Positions 8,962 through 18,029 of a stretch of 64,000 nt of DNA are shown here, one piece after another. The stretch is from Halanaerobium saccharolyticum subsp. saccharolyticum DSM 6643 (lineage in GTDB: Bacteria > Bacillota > Halanaerobiia > Halanaerobiales > Halanaerobiaceae), in contig NZ_CAUI01000023.1 of the NCBI RefSeq assembly GCF_000350165.1, forward strand, positions 124,001-188,000, read 5' to 3'. Both the position numbers and the translations under genes were made by a program. Positions within the stretch are counted from its first letter, which is position 1. The number at the start of each line of letters is the position of its first letter. The notes beneath the pieces are model-generated. The model worked only from the letters and a program-made list of their open reading frames with translations. It searched no databases and was not told the origin of the DNA.

Positions 8962-9624
8962 TTAATATTTAGCAATGATTTCTTCAGTACCTTTTATCAT
9001 CAATATACCTATTAACCCAATGAAGCCAGCAGGGATACCAATACCAATCACAGTTAAAATTATAGTTAATAAAAATATGGCTAAAAACAAAATTAAAGAA
9101 TAGATTATATTGTCTAAACTTAAAATAAAGGCAGTTTTTATAATTTTTTTAAGTGACCTATCCGGTTGAATAATTAAAAGCCCCCAAAAATATATCTGAC
9201 AGATCGAAAAATAGATTAAAAGATAGGCAAATAAAAAGGCAAAAGCTAATAACCAAATATTTTCTTGGCCTTTGATTAAGAAAAAACGTAAATCTATTAT
9301 AAAAATTATATATAAAACAAGTGAAAATAAAAAGGCTAAAAAAGCACGCCAAAAATTATTTTTTAAATAAGAAAAAAGAGATTTAAAAGCAACTCTCCCT
9401 TCTTTCATAATTTGATCAGCACCATAAAGAGATGTCAAAAAAATTGGCCCTAAAAAAAGAACCGGGACTAACAAAAATATATACCAACCACTATTGAATG
9501 CAATTAACACAAAAAACAACAAAATAAAACTACCAACAAACCAGGCTGTACTTAATAAAACAAGTTTAAATAAATCTTCATAAAAATCTTTAAAAGTAGA
9601 TTTTAGTATCGAAAAAATTTCCAA
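8962..9624 (-). CDS. Multi-spanning membrane protein, possibly YesL-like
   Basis: 220 aa with about six hydrophobic helices and little else; a weak resemblance to the YesL/DUF624 family is suggested by the N-terminal IFSILKSTFKDFYEDLFKLV and the helix-dense layout. It begins with TTG at 9624, preceded by GGAGGGG. It lies between the HAD phosphatase gene and the glucokinase gene on the same strand. A possible internal promoter (TATAAT near 9676-9681 on the minus strand) lies in the 99-bp gap upstream. I do not recognise the function. Confidence 0.55.
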   Translation of the reverse strand: MEIFSILKSTFKDFYEDLFKLVLLSTAWFVGSFILLFFVLIAFNSGWYIFLLVPVLFLGPIFLTSLYGADQIMKEGRVAFKSLFSYLKNNFWRAFLAFLFSLVLYIIFIIDLRFFLIKGQENIWLLAFAFLFAYLLIYFSICQIYFWGLLIIQPDRSLKKIIKTAFILSLDNIIYSLILFLAIFLLTIILTVIGIGIPAGFIGLIGILMIKGTEEIIAKY

Positions 9625-9723
9625 ATGAACCCCTCCAAATTTGATCGGGCATCAAGCTTATATATCATATTTTATTATAACATATATGGCTTTAAATTGC
9701 ATAATTCTGAAAGCTCATTTCTA

Positions 9724-10548
9724 TTATCTTTTATCTTCTATTTCTATATTTAGATTAAAATACTGCTTTAAATACCTTGCTATACCAAAATCATCATGGT
9801 TAGGAGCTGTAGCATCAGCATGCTCTTGTAGTTCGGGATGAGCATTCTGCATAGCAATTCCTGTTCCTGCCCATTCGATCATTTTTAAATCATTTAATCC
9901 ATCACCAAAGGCCATAACTTCTTCCTGTTTAATGTTGGATTTCGCTGCAAATTCTTTTAATGGAACTGCCTTTGAAATATCTTTTTTAGTAATTTCAATA
10001 AAAGAAGGATAAGAAGAAGAAAGTTCAATTTTATCTTTAAAATTATCTTTTAAAAAATTTTTAATTTCAATCTGTTTATTTTCATCCTCTTCTATTATAA
10101 GCATTTTAGTTGGCTCTTCCGATAAAAATTCATCTAACCTACCTACATAATTTGCTTCTATACCAGCAATATCATAGTATGTATCTGTATATTTATTTTT
10201 TTCTGCTACATAAAGTTTATCATCTATATACAACTGCAAATGATAGCCATTGTTCACAACCATTTTAGTAATCTCATCAGCAATTTCAAATGGTATTGGT
10301 GCATGAAAAATTTCTTTTTCATCGTTGGGATCAATAACTAAAGCACCGTTGTATGCTATTACAGGGTCAACCATTCCCAAAAGTTTAGTGTGTGGTCTAG
10401 CTGAACAGTACATTCTTCCTGTTGCTACCATAGTTTTGATACCTTTTTCCCTTACTTTTTTAACTGCTTCTATAGTTTTATCCTGCAGTTTATGTTCAAC
10501 ATCCAATAAAGTTCCATCTAAGTCAAAAACTATTAATTTAATACTCAT
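9724..10548 (-). CDS. Cof-type HAD-superfamily phosphatase
   Basis: 274 aa, sugar-phosphate or nucleotide phosphatase of the Cof/YwpJ class. Motif I DLDGTLLD (residues 9-16) supplies the nucleophilic Asp, motif II is ATGRMYC near 42-48, Lys194 region DISKAVPLKEF follows, and motif IV is GDGLNDLKM near 215-223. The cap domain between about 85 and 185 is of the C2 type. It is the first gene after the glyA terminator and heads the operon that runs to whiA. The substrate cannot be predicted. Confidence 0.9.
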   Translation of the reverse strand: MSIKLIVFDLDGTLLDVEHKLQDKTIEAVKKVREKGIKTMVATGRMYCSARPHTKLLGMVDPVIAYNGALVIDPNDEKEIFHAPIPFEIADEITKMVVNNGYHLQLYIDDKLYVAEKNKYTDTYYDIAGIEANYVGRLDEFLSEEPTKMLIIEEDENKQIEIKNFLKDNFKDKIELSSSYPSFIEITKKDISKAVPLKEFAAKSNIKQEEVMAFGDGLNDLKMIEWAGTGIAMQNAHPELQEHADATAPNHDDFGIARYLKQYFNLNIEIEDKR

Positions 10549-10598
10549 CTTATCACCTTTTCTGAATTGTTATTTTATTATTTCCTTATTATCTTTTT

Positions 10599-10624
10599 AA
10601 AAAAAGGGCCGGGTTTCCCCAGCC
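10599..10624 (-). terminator. Rho-independent terminator of glyA
   Basis: On the minus strand GGCTGGG-GAAA-CCCGGCC (seven pairs, one G-U, GNRA-type loop) is followed at once by seven T residues. It lies 26 bp beyond the glyA stop. Confidence 0.9.
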
Positions 10625-10649
10625 TTATAAGTAATTAAATTACGAAAAT

Positions 10650-11879
10650 CTATTCCATAAATTTAGCAGAGAAAGCATGTACTTCTTTTTTCATTTCTTT
10701 AAGTTTCTCTTCATCATTGAGATATTTTAGGGCTTCAAAAATAAACTCAGCTATTTCCTTCATATCTTCTTTTTTCATTCCTCTAGTTGTAACAGCAGGA
10801 GTTCCAATTCTAATTCCACTTGTTACAAATGGACTTCTGGTCTCAAAAGGAATAGTATTTTTATTAACGGTTATTCCTACTTTATCTAGAGCTTCTTCTG
10901 CTTCTTTACCTGTTATCTCCATATTTGTTAAATCAACAAGCATCATATGATTGTCTGTTCCACCAGATACAAGTCTCATTCCATAATTATTTAAAGCCTC
11001 AGCTAAGGCTTTTGCATTATCAATAATTTGCTGCTGATAATCCATAAATTCTTCTGTCAAAGCTTCTTTAAATCCTACAGCCTTTGCAGCAATGATATGC
11101 ATTAAAGGCCCACCCTGTAATCCAGGAAAAATTGCTTTGTCAATTTCTTTAGCATGTTTCTCTTTACAAAGAATCATACCTCCTCTAGTTCCTCTCAAAG
11201 TTTTATGAGTAGTTGTTGTTACAATATCTGCTGTTTCTACAGGGTTAGGATGTAAACCCGCAGCTACTAAACCAGCAATATGAGCCATATCAACCATAAA
11301 TAATGCTCCCACTGAATCAGCAATTTCCCTAAAAGTTTTAAAATTAATTACTCGAGGATAAGCGCTGGCTCCTGCAACAATTAAATCAGGTTTATGTTCT
11401 TCTGCTAAAGCTCTAACTTGATCATAATCAATTATTTCCCTGTCCTTTGTAACCCCATAATGAACAAAATTGTAATATTTTCCAGACATGTTAACCGGAC
11501 TCCCATGGGTAAGATGACCACCATGAGTCAAATCCATTGCCAGTATAGTTCCACCTTTTGGTACTTGAGAAAAATATACTGCCTGATTAGCCTGAGAACC
11601 AGAATGTGGTTGAACATTAACATGTTCTGCATCAAATAATTCTTTTGCCCTTTTAATAGCTAATTCCTCAGCTTTATCGATCACCTCACAACCCCCATAA
11701 TACCTTTTATGAGGATAACCTTCAGCATATTTGTTAGTTAGTACTGAACCAGCTGCTTCCATTACAGCAGAACTAACAAAGTTTTCTGAAGCAATTAATT
11801 CAATGTTTTGAGCCTGTCTCTGCTCTTCTTCTGCAATAATAGCTGATATTTCCGGATCAATTTTTTTAAGTTCCTGCAT
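10650..11879 (-). CDS. glyA: Serine hydroxymethyltransferase
   Basis: PLP enzyme converting serine and tetrahydrofolate to glycine and 5,10-methylene-tetrahydrofolate. 409 aa, full length. The PLP lysine lies in [14 protein letters not shown] (about residues 219-232); other family blocks are [10 protein letters not shown] near 93-102 and [14 protein letters not shown] near 194-207. The ATG at 11879 follows AAGGAGATG. It is a single-gene unit: its own promoter region lies upstream and a strong terminator downstream. Confidence 0.98.
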   Translation of the reverse strand: MQELKKIDPEISAIIAEEEQRQAQNIELIASENFVSSAVMEAAGSVLTNKYAEGYPHKRYYGGCEVIDKAEELAIKRAKELFDAEHVNVQPHSGSQANQAVYFSQVPKGGTILAMDLTHGGHLTHGSPVNMSGKYYNFVHYGVTKDREIIDYDQVRALAEEHKPDLIVAGASAYPRVINFKTFREIADSVGALFMVDMAHIAGLVAAGLHPNPVETADIVTTTTHKTLRGTRGGMILCKEKHAKEIDKAIFPGLQGGPLMHIIAAKAVGFKEALTEEFMDYQQQIIDNAKALAEALNNYGMRLVSGGTDNHMMLVDLTNMEITGKEAEEALDKVGITVNKNTIPFETRSPFVTSGIRIGTPAVTTRGMKKEDMKEIAEFIFEALKYLNDEEKLKEMKKEVHAFSAKFME

Positions 11880-11903
11880 CCAAAGCTCATCTCCTTAATT
11901 TTT

Positions 11904-11985
11904 ATTATATAATTTGTTTAAATAAGTCTGTGTTAAAATAAGTCTGTATTAAAACAATTCTCTAAAAGAGAATTAAATCCTCCTT
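11904..11985 (-). promoter_or_regulatory. glyA promoter region with tandem repeats and an upstream hairpin
   Basis: A TATAAT -10 (11904-11909, minus strand) would start transcription about 18 bases before the glyA ATG. No consensus -35 is present; its place is taken by two direct repeats containing CAGACTT (11924-11930 and 11940-11946, period 16), suggesting an activator site. Further upstream lie a perfect 8-bp hairpin (11956-11974) and an orphan AAGGAGGA (11978-11985) that precedes no recognisable reading frame. Confidence 0.4.
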
Positions 11986-12035
11986 AATTTCTAGCTGCGT
12001 ATTTGAAATAAAATTAGAAAAATTAAATTTAAAAT

Positions 12036-12061
12036 GAAAAAGACCGGAGATAACCCCCGGT
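12036..12061 (-). terminator. Terminator of the ferredoxin gene
   Basis: Minus-strand hairpin beginning ACCGGGG and closing CTCCGGT (seven to eight pairs with G-U wobbles), followed by CTTTTTC. It lies 29 bp beyond the ferredoxin stop. The plus strand also reads hairpin then six T residues. Confidence 0.85.
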
Positions 12062-12089
12062 TTTTTCAAAAATTTATAAATTTATAAAT

Positions 12090-12260
12090 TTATGCCTGGC
12101 TGATAGCATCTACTGGACAAACGGAAACACACGCTGCACAATCGATACATTCATCAGCATCAATTACATATTGTGTATCACCTTCACTGATACAGTCTAC
12201 AGGACATTCTGGTGCACAAGCACCACACAAAATACAATCATCTGAAATTACATGAGCCAT
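12090..12260 (-). CDS. 2[4Fe-4S] ferredoxin
   Basis: Small electron carrier of 56 aa. Two complete cluster motifs are present: CILCGACAPECP (residues 9-20) and CIDCAACVSVCP (about 38-49). The start ATG at 12260 is preceded by GGAGGTGAACAATAA. The protein is very acidic, as expected for a clostridial-type ferredoxin. It stands alone, closed by a terminator. It is a plausible partner for the 2-oxoacid:ferredoxin oxidoreductase encoded at 53442-55969, although nothing in sequence links the two. Confidence 0.95.
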   Translation of the reverse strand: MAHVISDDCILCGACAPECPVDCISEGDTQYVIDADECIDCAACVSVCPVDAISQA

Positions 12261-12360
12261 TTATTGTTCACCTCCTGCTATTCAGCATCTTAAAATTATT
12301 TGTAAAAAGTTCACAAAACTATTATAACCATCTAAAATTAAATTGTCAACTGCTTTACAA

Positions 12361-13749
12361 TTAAAAACTATATTTTAAGGAAAAAGATGAAAAATCATTA
12401 TCTTCAAACTGACCAAAATCAGTACCTTGATCCCCACTAAAGATTTTATGAGATATAGTAAAAACTAAATCTTGCTTTAACTCATAATCTACTGCTGCTT
12501 CTAAACTGTAATCATGTTCTTGCAAATTATAAATCCAGACTAATTCTGGAATGATTTTTTCATTTTGATAACTATCTTCTAATCTTAAAATAGCTCTATT
12601 AGTAGTATAATCTCCATCTGGATCATATTCTACATCTGCCAGATTATTATTTTCAATTTGATCATCATCCAATATTCTTTCACCTGTAAACTGCAGATTC
12701 AAATTAAGGTTACTAATTGGTAAATCACGGTCTCCCCCAATTACCCAGGCAATCTTGTTATTTCTAACTGTTGGTTTATCACCAGCAGTATCATCAGTTC
12801 TATAATAAGCTAACTCTAAACGGCTGTTAATATCAGCAATTACACGGGCCAGCTCAAAGCCAAAGACATCTACCTCGTCATAATGCAAGTCAGCAGCTTC
12901 TAAGGCAGCAGAAAATGTAGTGTTATCTTTTTCAAATTTTTCATATTCTGCTTTCAAAACAGCTTTATTATAACTGGGTGTTCTCAAATAGCCATGATAA
13001 TAACTTAAACCATAATCAGTGCCACCACGGCTGTCTGTAAATCTTAAGCCAAATTGATTATCTTCATCTGCTGTAGCATCTTTTACCTGTGAAATAACTT
13101 CTGCTTCTGTTTGATTTGTAGCTGCAGCAATTTTTCTTAATGTCAAATCAGATGACTGAGCTGCAAAAGGATTAATTACCCAATTACCTAAAGGACTCTC
13201 TGGATCTTCTGCGAAACGATGAGGCGTAAAATCAGGTGTATAAATAAATTCTAAGTTTGCACTACCACCTCTAAAAAAGCGATCAACTTTAATCATTTCT
13301 TCTCCAATTTGACGTTCTTTGTACTCTGGATTAATAAAATCACTCATATCTTCAGCATTAATATTATCTAAAACATGGACTTTATCACCTTTACCCCAGA
13401 TTACAATATTCTTACCAACTGTAAAATTATATTTCTCACCATAATATTTATAAAAAACTTCATTAAAATCAATTTCTTCTACTGCGCCTACCTGGTAGTC
13501 AATTTGGACTTTAAATTCATTTTCAAGACCTGGATAAACAAATTCCAGACTTCCTTTTAAATTTTCTTCTAAATCACCATCATCTGTAAAAAGCCTAAAG
13601 CTTGGTTCGATCTCACCATTAATTTCTACACTCTCTTCTTCAGATCCATTTTCATAAAATCCACCGCCATCAAAGGCAGCTGCTGGAATAGCTAAACAGA
13701 GTAAAATTAGTACTGAAAAAACTATTGATTTAAAAATCTTCCGTCTCAT
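12361..13749 (-). CDS. Outer-membrane beta-barrel protein (DUF1302-like)
   Basis: 462 aa with a signal peptide (residues 1-25, ending PAAA) and no internal membrane helices. The sequence alternates polar and hydrophobic residues in strand-like stretches, and it ends FSLKYSF, the C-terminal aromatic signature of outer-membrane barrels. Blocks such as KYNFTVGKNIVIWGKGDKV resemble DUF1302-type porin-like proteins. It follows a LolA-like protein and an MMPL/RND pump, a trio seen repeatedly in diderm bacteria. It is probably the outer-membrane end of that export route. Family name is uncertain; outer-membrane location is well supported. Confidence 0.72.
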   Translation of the reverse strand: MRRKIFKSIVFSVLILLCLAIPAAAFDGGGFYENGSEEESVEINGEIEPSFRLFTDDGDLEENLKGSLEFVYPGLENEFKVQIDYQVGAVEEIDFNEVFYKYYGEKYNFTVGKNIVIWGKGDKVHVLDNINAEDMSDFINPEYKERQIGEEMIKVDRFFRGGSANLEFIYTPDFTPHRFAEDPESPLGNWVINPFAAQSSDLTLRKIAAATNQTEAEVISQVKDATADEDNQFGLRFTDSRGGTDYGLSYYHGYLRTPSYNKAVLKAEYEKFEKDNTTFSAALEAADLHYDEVDVFGFELARVIADINSRLELAYYRTDDTAGDKPTVRNNKIAWVIGGDRDLPISNLNLNLQFTGERILDDDQIENNNLADVEYDPDGDYTTNRAILRLEDSYQNEKIIPELVWIYNLQEHDYSLEAAVDYELKQDLVFTISHKIFSGDQGTDFGQFEDNDFSSFSLKYSF

Positions 13750-13780
13750 TTTAAAACCCTCCCCCGGGTAAATCTATATT

Positions 13781-14599
13781 TTATCTACCAGTTTTTAAAA
13801 ACTGCTGAGTAAATCTTCTATTGTTAATATCACTATTATACTCCAACAAATAATTATTATCTCTCTTTTTAACATAGAGATTTGTTTTGTGACCACTATC
13901 TAAATTTTCCATTACAGTTGAAAAAACTGTCCAAATCCCATCAATTTTTTTGATATCACTTTTGACTTTCATTTCCTTATAAAGTTCTCCACTATCCTTA
14001 TCATACATTTCAACTTTAACCGGAATATAATGTTCTTTGGTTATCCAACTAATAGTTTTGGCATACTGTTCTTCTTCTGGTTTTTTAGGTGTTGCTTTTA
14101 CTACATAAGTTTCATAATTATTATATACATCTTCTTCTAATAATTCATATTCAAAATCATCAATTTCTCTGGATTTCATGTCATCATAGGTGAAATCAGA
14201 TCCCATAAAGGAATCTCCACCCTGACCGCCTGAAATTCTACGAACCCGTCCTAAATCAGGGAGATAAATCCACTGATCATCATCTTCTCCATCATTTTCT
14301 TTCTGTAAAAACCTTGTGTTTTTGATAGAAGAAGGCTCATGGAAAACCATTATAGTATTATCGATGTCTTTTTCAAGGTCAGCTTTTTGTGACCAAACTT
14401 CTAAAACTCTTGGTCTAACATCACCATCTGCATCAATTAAGTCCATCCCCATCAATGCATGTCTGCTGTCACCTGTATTGCGATCATCAACCCTTTCCAT
14501 AACCTCTCGCCCATCAATGGCATCAGCTGTCATATTTAAACTGCTTACAATAAATAATGCTATTAAACAAATTGAAATGATTTTTATTTTTTTCTTCAT
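13781..14599 (-). CDS. LolA-like outer-membrane lipoprotein-sorting protein
   Basis: 272 aa, signal peptide at residues 1-27 (NMTADA). It resembles the LolA-like family found beside MMPL transporters: MVFHEPSSIKNTRFLQ, DQWIYLPDLGRVRRISGG near residues 107-124, and SFMGSDFTYDDM near 130-141 are its recognisable blocks. The mature protein should be periplasmic and carry a hydrophobic cargo between the pump and the outer membrane. It lies between the pump gene (25 bp upstream) and the barrel gene (31 bp downstream). Cargo is unknown; the LolA role is by family resemblance. Confidence 0.8.
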   Translation of the reverse strand: MKKKIKIISICLIALFIVSSLNMTADAIDGREVMERVDDRNTGDSRHALMGMDLIDADGDVRPRVLEVWSQKADLEKDIDNTIMVFHEPSSIKNTRFLQKENDGEDDDQWIYLPDLGRVRRISGGQGGDSFMGSDFTYDDMKSREIDDFEYELLEEDVYNNYETYVVKATPKKPEEEQYAKTISWITKEHYIPVKVEMYDKDSGELYKEMKVKSDIKKIDGIWTVFSTVMENLDSGHKTNLYVKKRDNNYLLEYNSDINNRRFTQQFLKTGR

Positions 14600-14624
14600 T
14601 ATTTTTTCCTCCTATTGTTTTATT

Positions 14625-17363
14625 CTAATATTCTTTACTAATGAACTTTGGTTTAAATATATTTAATAGTACAGGCAAAATTGTTAAAGACGCTATCGAA
14701 GATGTAAACATTGTCACCGCAATCAAAAACCCTAAATAGATCAAGGGATAGAAATTGGAAAATAACAGTACCAAAAATCCTGCTGCTACAGAAATAGCAT
14801 TAAAAATTATAGCTTTACCTGTAGTAGTTAAAGTTCTTTGAGTTACTAAGTGAAGATTATCCTCTTTTATTCTTTCAGCATGGTAGGAATGCAGAAAATG
14901 AATTGTATAATCCACTCCAATACCTATAGCGATAGAAGCAACCATTGCGGTCCCTACATCCAGTCTGATTCCTAAATGCCCCATTAAACCAAAGTTTATA
15001 ATCAAAGAAAATGCAAGTGGAATAATACCATATAAACCTGCAATAACTGATCTAAAGGAAATAGCCACTATCAAAAAGACTATAATAAATGAAATCATTA
15101 TACTTTTTGTTTGACTGTTAACTATTAAATTATTGGCTTCTAAGGCCATAGTCGCATTACCGGTAACAGTAAGGTTGTAATTTTCTGGGAAATTATTACT
15201 ATAGTCTTTGATTTCTTTTCTTACTTTTTTGGCAACTAAGTTACTCGGGTTATTTAACTGAATTAACATCTGTGCTTTATCTGGTTCTAACTGATCATTA
15301 ATTAAGTCATCAACACTACCAGAATATAATAATAGATATTGCGAAACTAAATTTTGTAAATTCTGTTTAGATTCAGCCCCATATTTGTCTAAATCAGCTG
15401 GAATTTCATAATAAGCAGCTGCCTGATAATTCATTTCTTCTTCTAATAACTTTACTAATTCTCCTGCATTAATATTTTTCTTTTCTGCTCTTGTTAAAGC
15501 AGCATTTAAGAGTTGAATAAATTGATACTCGGAAATATTTTTTTCTTTATCAGGACCTTCTAATAGTTCTCTTTCAGACTGAGAACCACTTTCTTTTTTG
15601 TTTTCACTTTGATAAAAACTTGAACTATCAGCTTCCGAATCATTATTAGTTTCATTATAAACACTTGAACTCTTTGCTTCTGTTTCTTCATCTTCTTTAT
15701 AAAAACTGGAACTATTATCATCAACACTTTCTTGATTATCTTCTTCATAAAAACTAGAACCTACCTCTGAATTATCAGTAATTTTTTCACTATTTTCTTT
15801 ACTATTAGAAGAAGCATCAGCAATTTCTTCCTCGGGATAATTCATTACCTGATTCATCCGTTTAATATAATCTGTTATTGACGAAGTTTTACCAACTTCA
15901 TCAAAATGAGAAACTAAATGTTTCTGCAGACCATCCATTTCGGTTAAAATATCCGGGTGATTTAAATCTCCCATTTCTTCGCCTTCTACCATAACTCTCA
16001 TTATGTTAGTCCCGGCAAAATTATCATTGATAAAATCATCTGCCTGCCTGATTTCTGTATCTTCTTTAAACATTTCAATTAAGGGAGTATCTACAATTAT
16101 ATCTTCAAATCCCAAAAATGAACCACTTAAAATTAAAACAGCAATAATAATAATGCTTATTCTTCTTTTAGAATAAAAATTATGCATTTTTTCCAAGAGT
16201 GATTTAAATTCTGGAGTTTCAGTATTTTTAGCTTCAAAATTATCTTTAAAATCAGCAATCATAATCAATAAAGAAGGAATCAAAAATAGAGCAACTATAA
16301 AAGCTGCTGCTATTCCAATAGCTGTAAAGACACCGAAACTTTTAATTGGTACAATATCACTAGATGCTAGTGAACCAAAACCTGCTACTGTTGTTAAAGC
16401 TGCTAGAAATACAGCTTTGCCCATTTTATCTACTGTTTTTACAACTAATGCCTTCTGTTCGGATACTGAAATTTCACCCTGATATTCATTAATATAATCA
16501 TAATAATGGCTTAAAATATGAATACCATACGCGCTCCCAACTGCAATTAATAATACCGGAATTACTGTTGAAACCAAAGTTAAATTGATACCTAGAAATG
16601 CCATTAAACCAATAGCCCAAATGCTGCTAACTAGAACAGTCATCAAAATTAATACAACTGCTAAACTTCTTTTGAAAAATAGATACAGTATTAAAATCAA
16701 AACTCCGATGATAAAAGGAATTAAATACTTAACATCTTCAAGCATGCTGTGTCCCATTAAAACATTAACAGCAGTTGCTCCGGCTATATATATTTCTGTA
16801 TTATTATTTTTATAATCATTAGTTACTTCTTTAATTTGATAATAAGTATTTTCCTTTTCTTGATTAGTTAATCCGTCATTTAGACTTATTAAGACCTGAG
16901 TTGATTTAAAATCATCTGAATATAAATTTTCTTCATAAAAATCCCAGCTTAATATTTTATTCTTTATTTGTCTACTTTCTTTAGCCTTTGTAGGTAATTC
17001 TTCAACAAGTTCCTCTACTATCATACCTTCAGAACTACCTTCAATATAGTCGACATTTGTTAATGAAGTGACCTCATCGATATTGGGGATATCTTCTAAT
17101 TCAGAACTTAGTTTAGATAATATTTCTAAATTAGAAGGACTAAATATATCATCTTTTTTAAATTTAACCGCTGTAACTATGCTGTCACTTTCTCCAAATA
17201 TATCATCTAATTGATTGTTACTTACTTTAGCTGGATGATCATCTGGTAAAAAAACTTGAATATCATTATTAATTTCTATTTTAGGTAGTTGAAAAAGAAA
17301 AAATAAGGTTATTAATGATATTATAATTACTATTAATTTATTATGTTTTAATATTTTTCTCAT
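14625..17363 (-). CDS. MMPL/RND-family exporter
   Basis: 912-aa transporter with two repeats of one plus five membrane helices: a helix at about 10-27, a large periplasmic loop, helices at about 215-370, a helix near 400-420, a second loop, and helices from about 765 to 905. GSAYGIHILSHYYDY near 275-289 and GIGVDYTIHFLHSYH near 810-824 are the paired family motifs. It belongs with hopanoid/lipid-exporting and LolA-associated members rather than with drug pumps. The second loop has an acidic insertion with four SSFY-type repeats. It is the first gene of the pump-LolA-barrel operon, preceded by a MarR regulator on the same strand. Confidence 0.88.
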   Translation of the reverse strand: MRKILKHNKLIVIIISLITLFFLFQLPKIEINNDIQVFLPDDHPAKVSNNQLDDIFGESDSIVTAVKFKKDDIFSPSNLEILSKLSSELEDIPNIDEVTSLTNVDYIEGSSEGMIVEELVEELPTKAKESRQIKNKILSWDFYEENLYSDDFKSTQVLISLNDGLTNQEKENTYYQIKEVTNDYKNNNTEIYIAGATAVNVLMGHSMLEDVKYLIPFIIGVLILILYLFFKRSLAVVLILMTVLVSSIWAIGLMAFLGINLTLVSTVIPVLLIAVGSAYGIHILSHYYDYINEYQGEISVSEQKALVVKTVDKMGKAVFLAALTTVAGFGSLASSDIVPIKSFGVFTAIGIAAAFIVALFLIPSLLIMIADFKDNFEAKNTETPEFKSLLEKMHNFYSKRRISIIIIAVLILSGSFLGFEDIIVDTPLIEMFKEDTEIRQADDFINDNFAGTNIMRVMVEGEEMGDLNHPDILTEMDGLQKHLVSHFDEVGKTSSITDYIKRMNQVMNYPEEEIADASSNSKENSEKITDNSEVGSSFYEEDNQESVDDNSSSFYKEDEETEAKSSSVYNETNNDSEADSSSFYQSENKKESGSQSERELLEGPDKEKNISEYQFIQLLNAALTRAEKKNINAGELVKLLEEEMNYQAAAYYEIPADLDKYGAESKQNLQNLVSQYLLLYSGSVDDLINDQLEPDKAQMLIQLNNPSNLVAKKVRKEIKDYSNNFPENYNLTVTGNATMALEANNLIVNSQTKSIMISFIIVFLIVAISFRSVIAGLYGIIPLAFSLIINFGLMGHLGIRLDVGTAMVASIAIGIGVDYTIHFLHSYHAERIKEDNLHLVTQRTLTTTGKAIIFNAISVAAGFLVLLFSNFYPLIYLGFLIAVTMFTSSIASLTILPVLLNIFKPKFISKEY
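15610..15770 (-). repeat. Four SSFY-type acidic peptide repeats inside the MMPL gene
   Basis: Residues about 533-590 hold four units of about 15 residues: SSFYEEDNQ, SSFYKEDEE, SSVYNETNN and SSFYQSENK, each continued by Glu/Asp/Ser/Asn-rich sequence. At DNA level AGTTTTTAT-like cores recur every 45 or so bases. The segment is in a periplasmic loop and looks disordered and expandable. The reading frame is not broken. Confidence 0.85.
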
Positions 17364-17414
17364 TACTGCGCCTCCTGTTTGATCAATAGAAGCGGAAAAA
17401 TTAATAATAGCTAA

Positions 17415-17846
17415 CTATTCTTTTTTTTGTACAATTTGATACATTTTCTCTAAATTATTAATTACTCTTTCCGCTTCCTTTTCCCCAATTTCCTTAATAA
17501 ATATTTGAAACCACTGCTGATAAATATCATTTATTTCTTCTTTAACAGCTTGAGCTTTTTCTGTTAGATAAATTAAATTGACTCGTCCATCATTAGGAGA
17601 TCTTTTTTTCTTTAAATAATTTTTTTCAATTAAAGAATAAATACCTCTAGATATAGTTGCTTTGTCTACTGCTAAACTGTCTTTAAGTTTATTTTGACTG
17701 ATACCATCTCCATCCTTATATAAATAAACAAGCAAATTTGCTTCACTGTGATTCAAATTATAATCTGCCAATAAATTATCAACAAATTGATCATGATCTT
17801 TATACAATTTTGCTATCCATTTCCCAATTGGAGCATCTATTCTCAT
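17415..17846 (-). CDS. MarR-family transcriptional regulator
   Basis: Winged-helix regulator, 143 aa. I start at ATG 17846, preceded by AGAGGTGTAATT, rather than at the earlier in-frame start at 17882, which would fall in the promoter-operator region. DNA-binding segments ISQNKLKDSLAVDKATISRG and LKKKRSPNDGRVNLIYLT (recognition helix and wing) are clear. It is 51 bp upstream of the MMPL gene. Two matching 14-base operators flank its promoter, so it most probably represses itself and the envelope export genes downstream. The ligand is unknown. Confidence 0.9.
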   Translation of the reverse strand: MRIDAPIGKWIAKLYKDHDQFVDNLLADYNLNHSEANLLVYLYKDGDGISQNKLKDSLAVDKATISRGIYSLIEKNYLKKKRSPNDGRVNLIYLTEKAQAVKEEINDIYQQWFQIFIKEIGEKEAERVINNLEKMYQIVQKKE

Positions 17847-17869
17847 AATTACACCTCTTATAAAAATTA

Positions 17870-17925
17870 GTTGCGCTCTCAACTATCTTTATAAAATTAT
17901 AACAAAATTTAGTTGAGTGCGCAAC
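17870..17925 (-). promoter_or_regulatory. MarR promoter with two operators
   Basis: Minus-strand promoter TTGCGC (17919-17924), 17-bp spacer, TATAAT (17896-17901). Operator 1 GTTGCGCACTCAAC (17912-17925) covers the -35; operator 2 GTTGAGAGCGCAAC (17870-17883) lies just after the expected transcription start. Each is an imperfect palindrome and the two are inverted copies differing at one base; centres are 42 bp apart, four helical turns. Confidence 0.75.
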
Positions 17926-17974
17926 CTTTTTTAAAAAATTTTTTATTTTTTCTCTAATTATATTTAATATGTCA

Positions 17975-18007
17975 CAAAAAAATAACCTCTCATTTAAATG
18001 AGAGGTT
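17975..18007 (-). terminator. Terminator of the trpP pair
   Basis: A perfect 24-base palindrome (17984-18007, arms AACCTCTCATTT) is followed on the minus strand by TATTTTTTT. It lies 23 bp beyond the downstream trpP stop. Confidence 0.85.
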
Positions 18008-18029
18008 TAATAAAACTTAAATTTTTAGA

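Noticed and set aside
8962-9624. Sugar transporter component by proximity to glucokinase
   Set aside because: Only hydrophobic helices are visible, with no transporter signature; location alone is insufficient.
14316-14666. Open frame of 116 codons on the plus strand
   Set aside because: It lies entirely antisense to the LolA-like and MMPL genes, has no ribosome site and encodes no recognisable protein.
15610-15770. Frameshift or CRISPR-like array within the MMPL gene
   Set aside because: The reading frame is continuous and the repeats are peptide-level with differing codons and no uniform spacers.
17984-18007. Palindrome as an operator
   Set aside because: It sits just beyond a stop codon and is followed by a T-run, so a terminator explains it.
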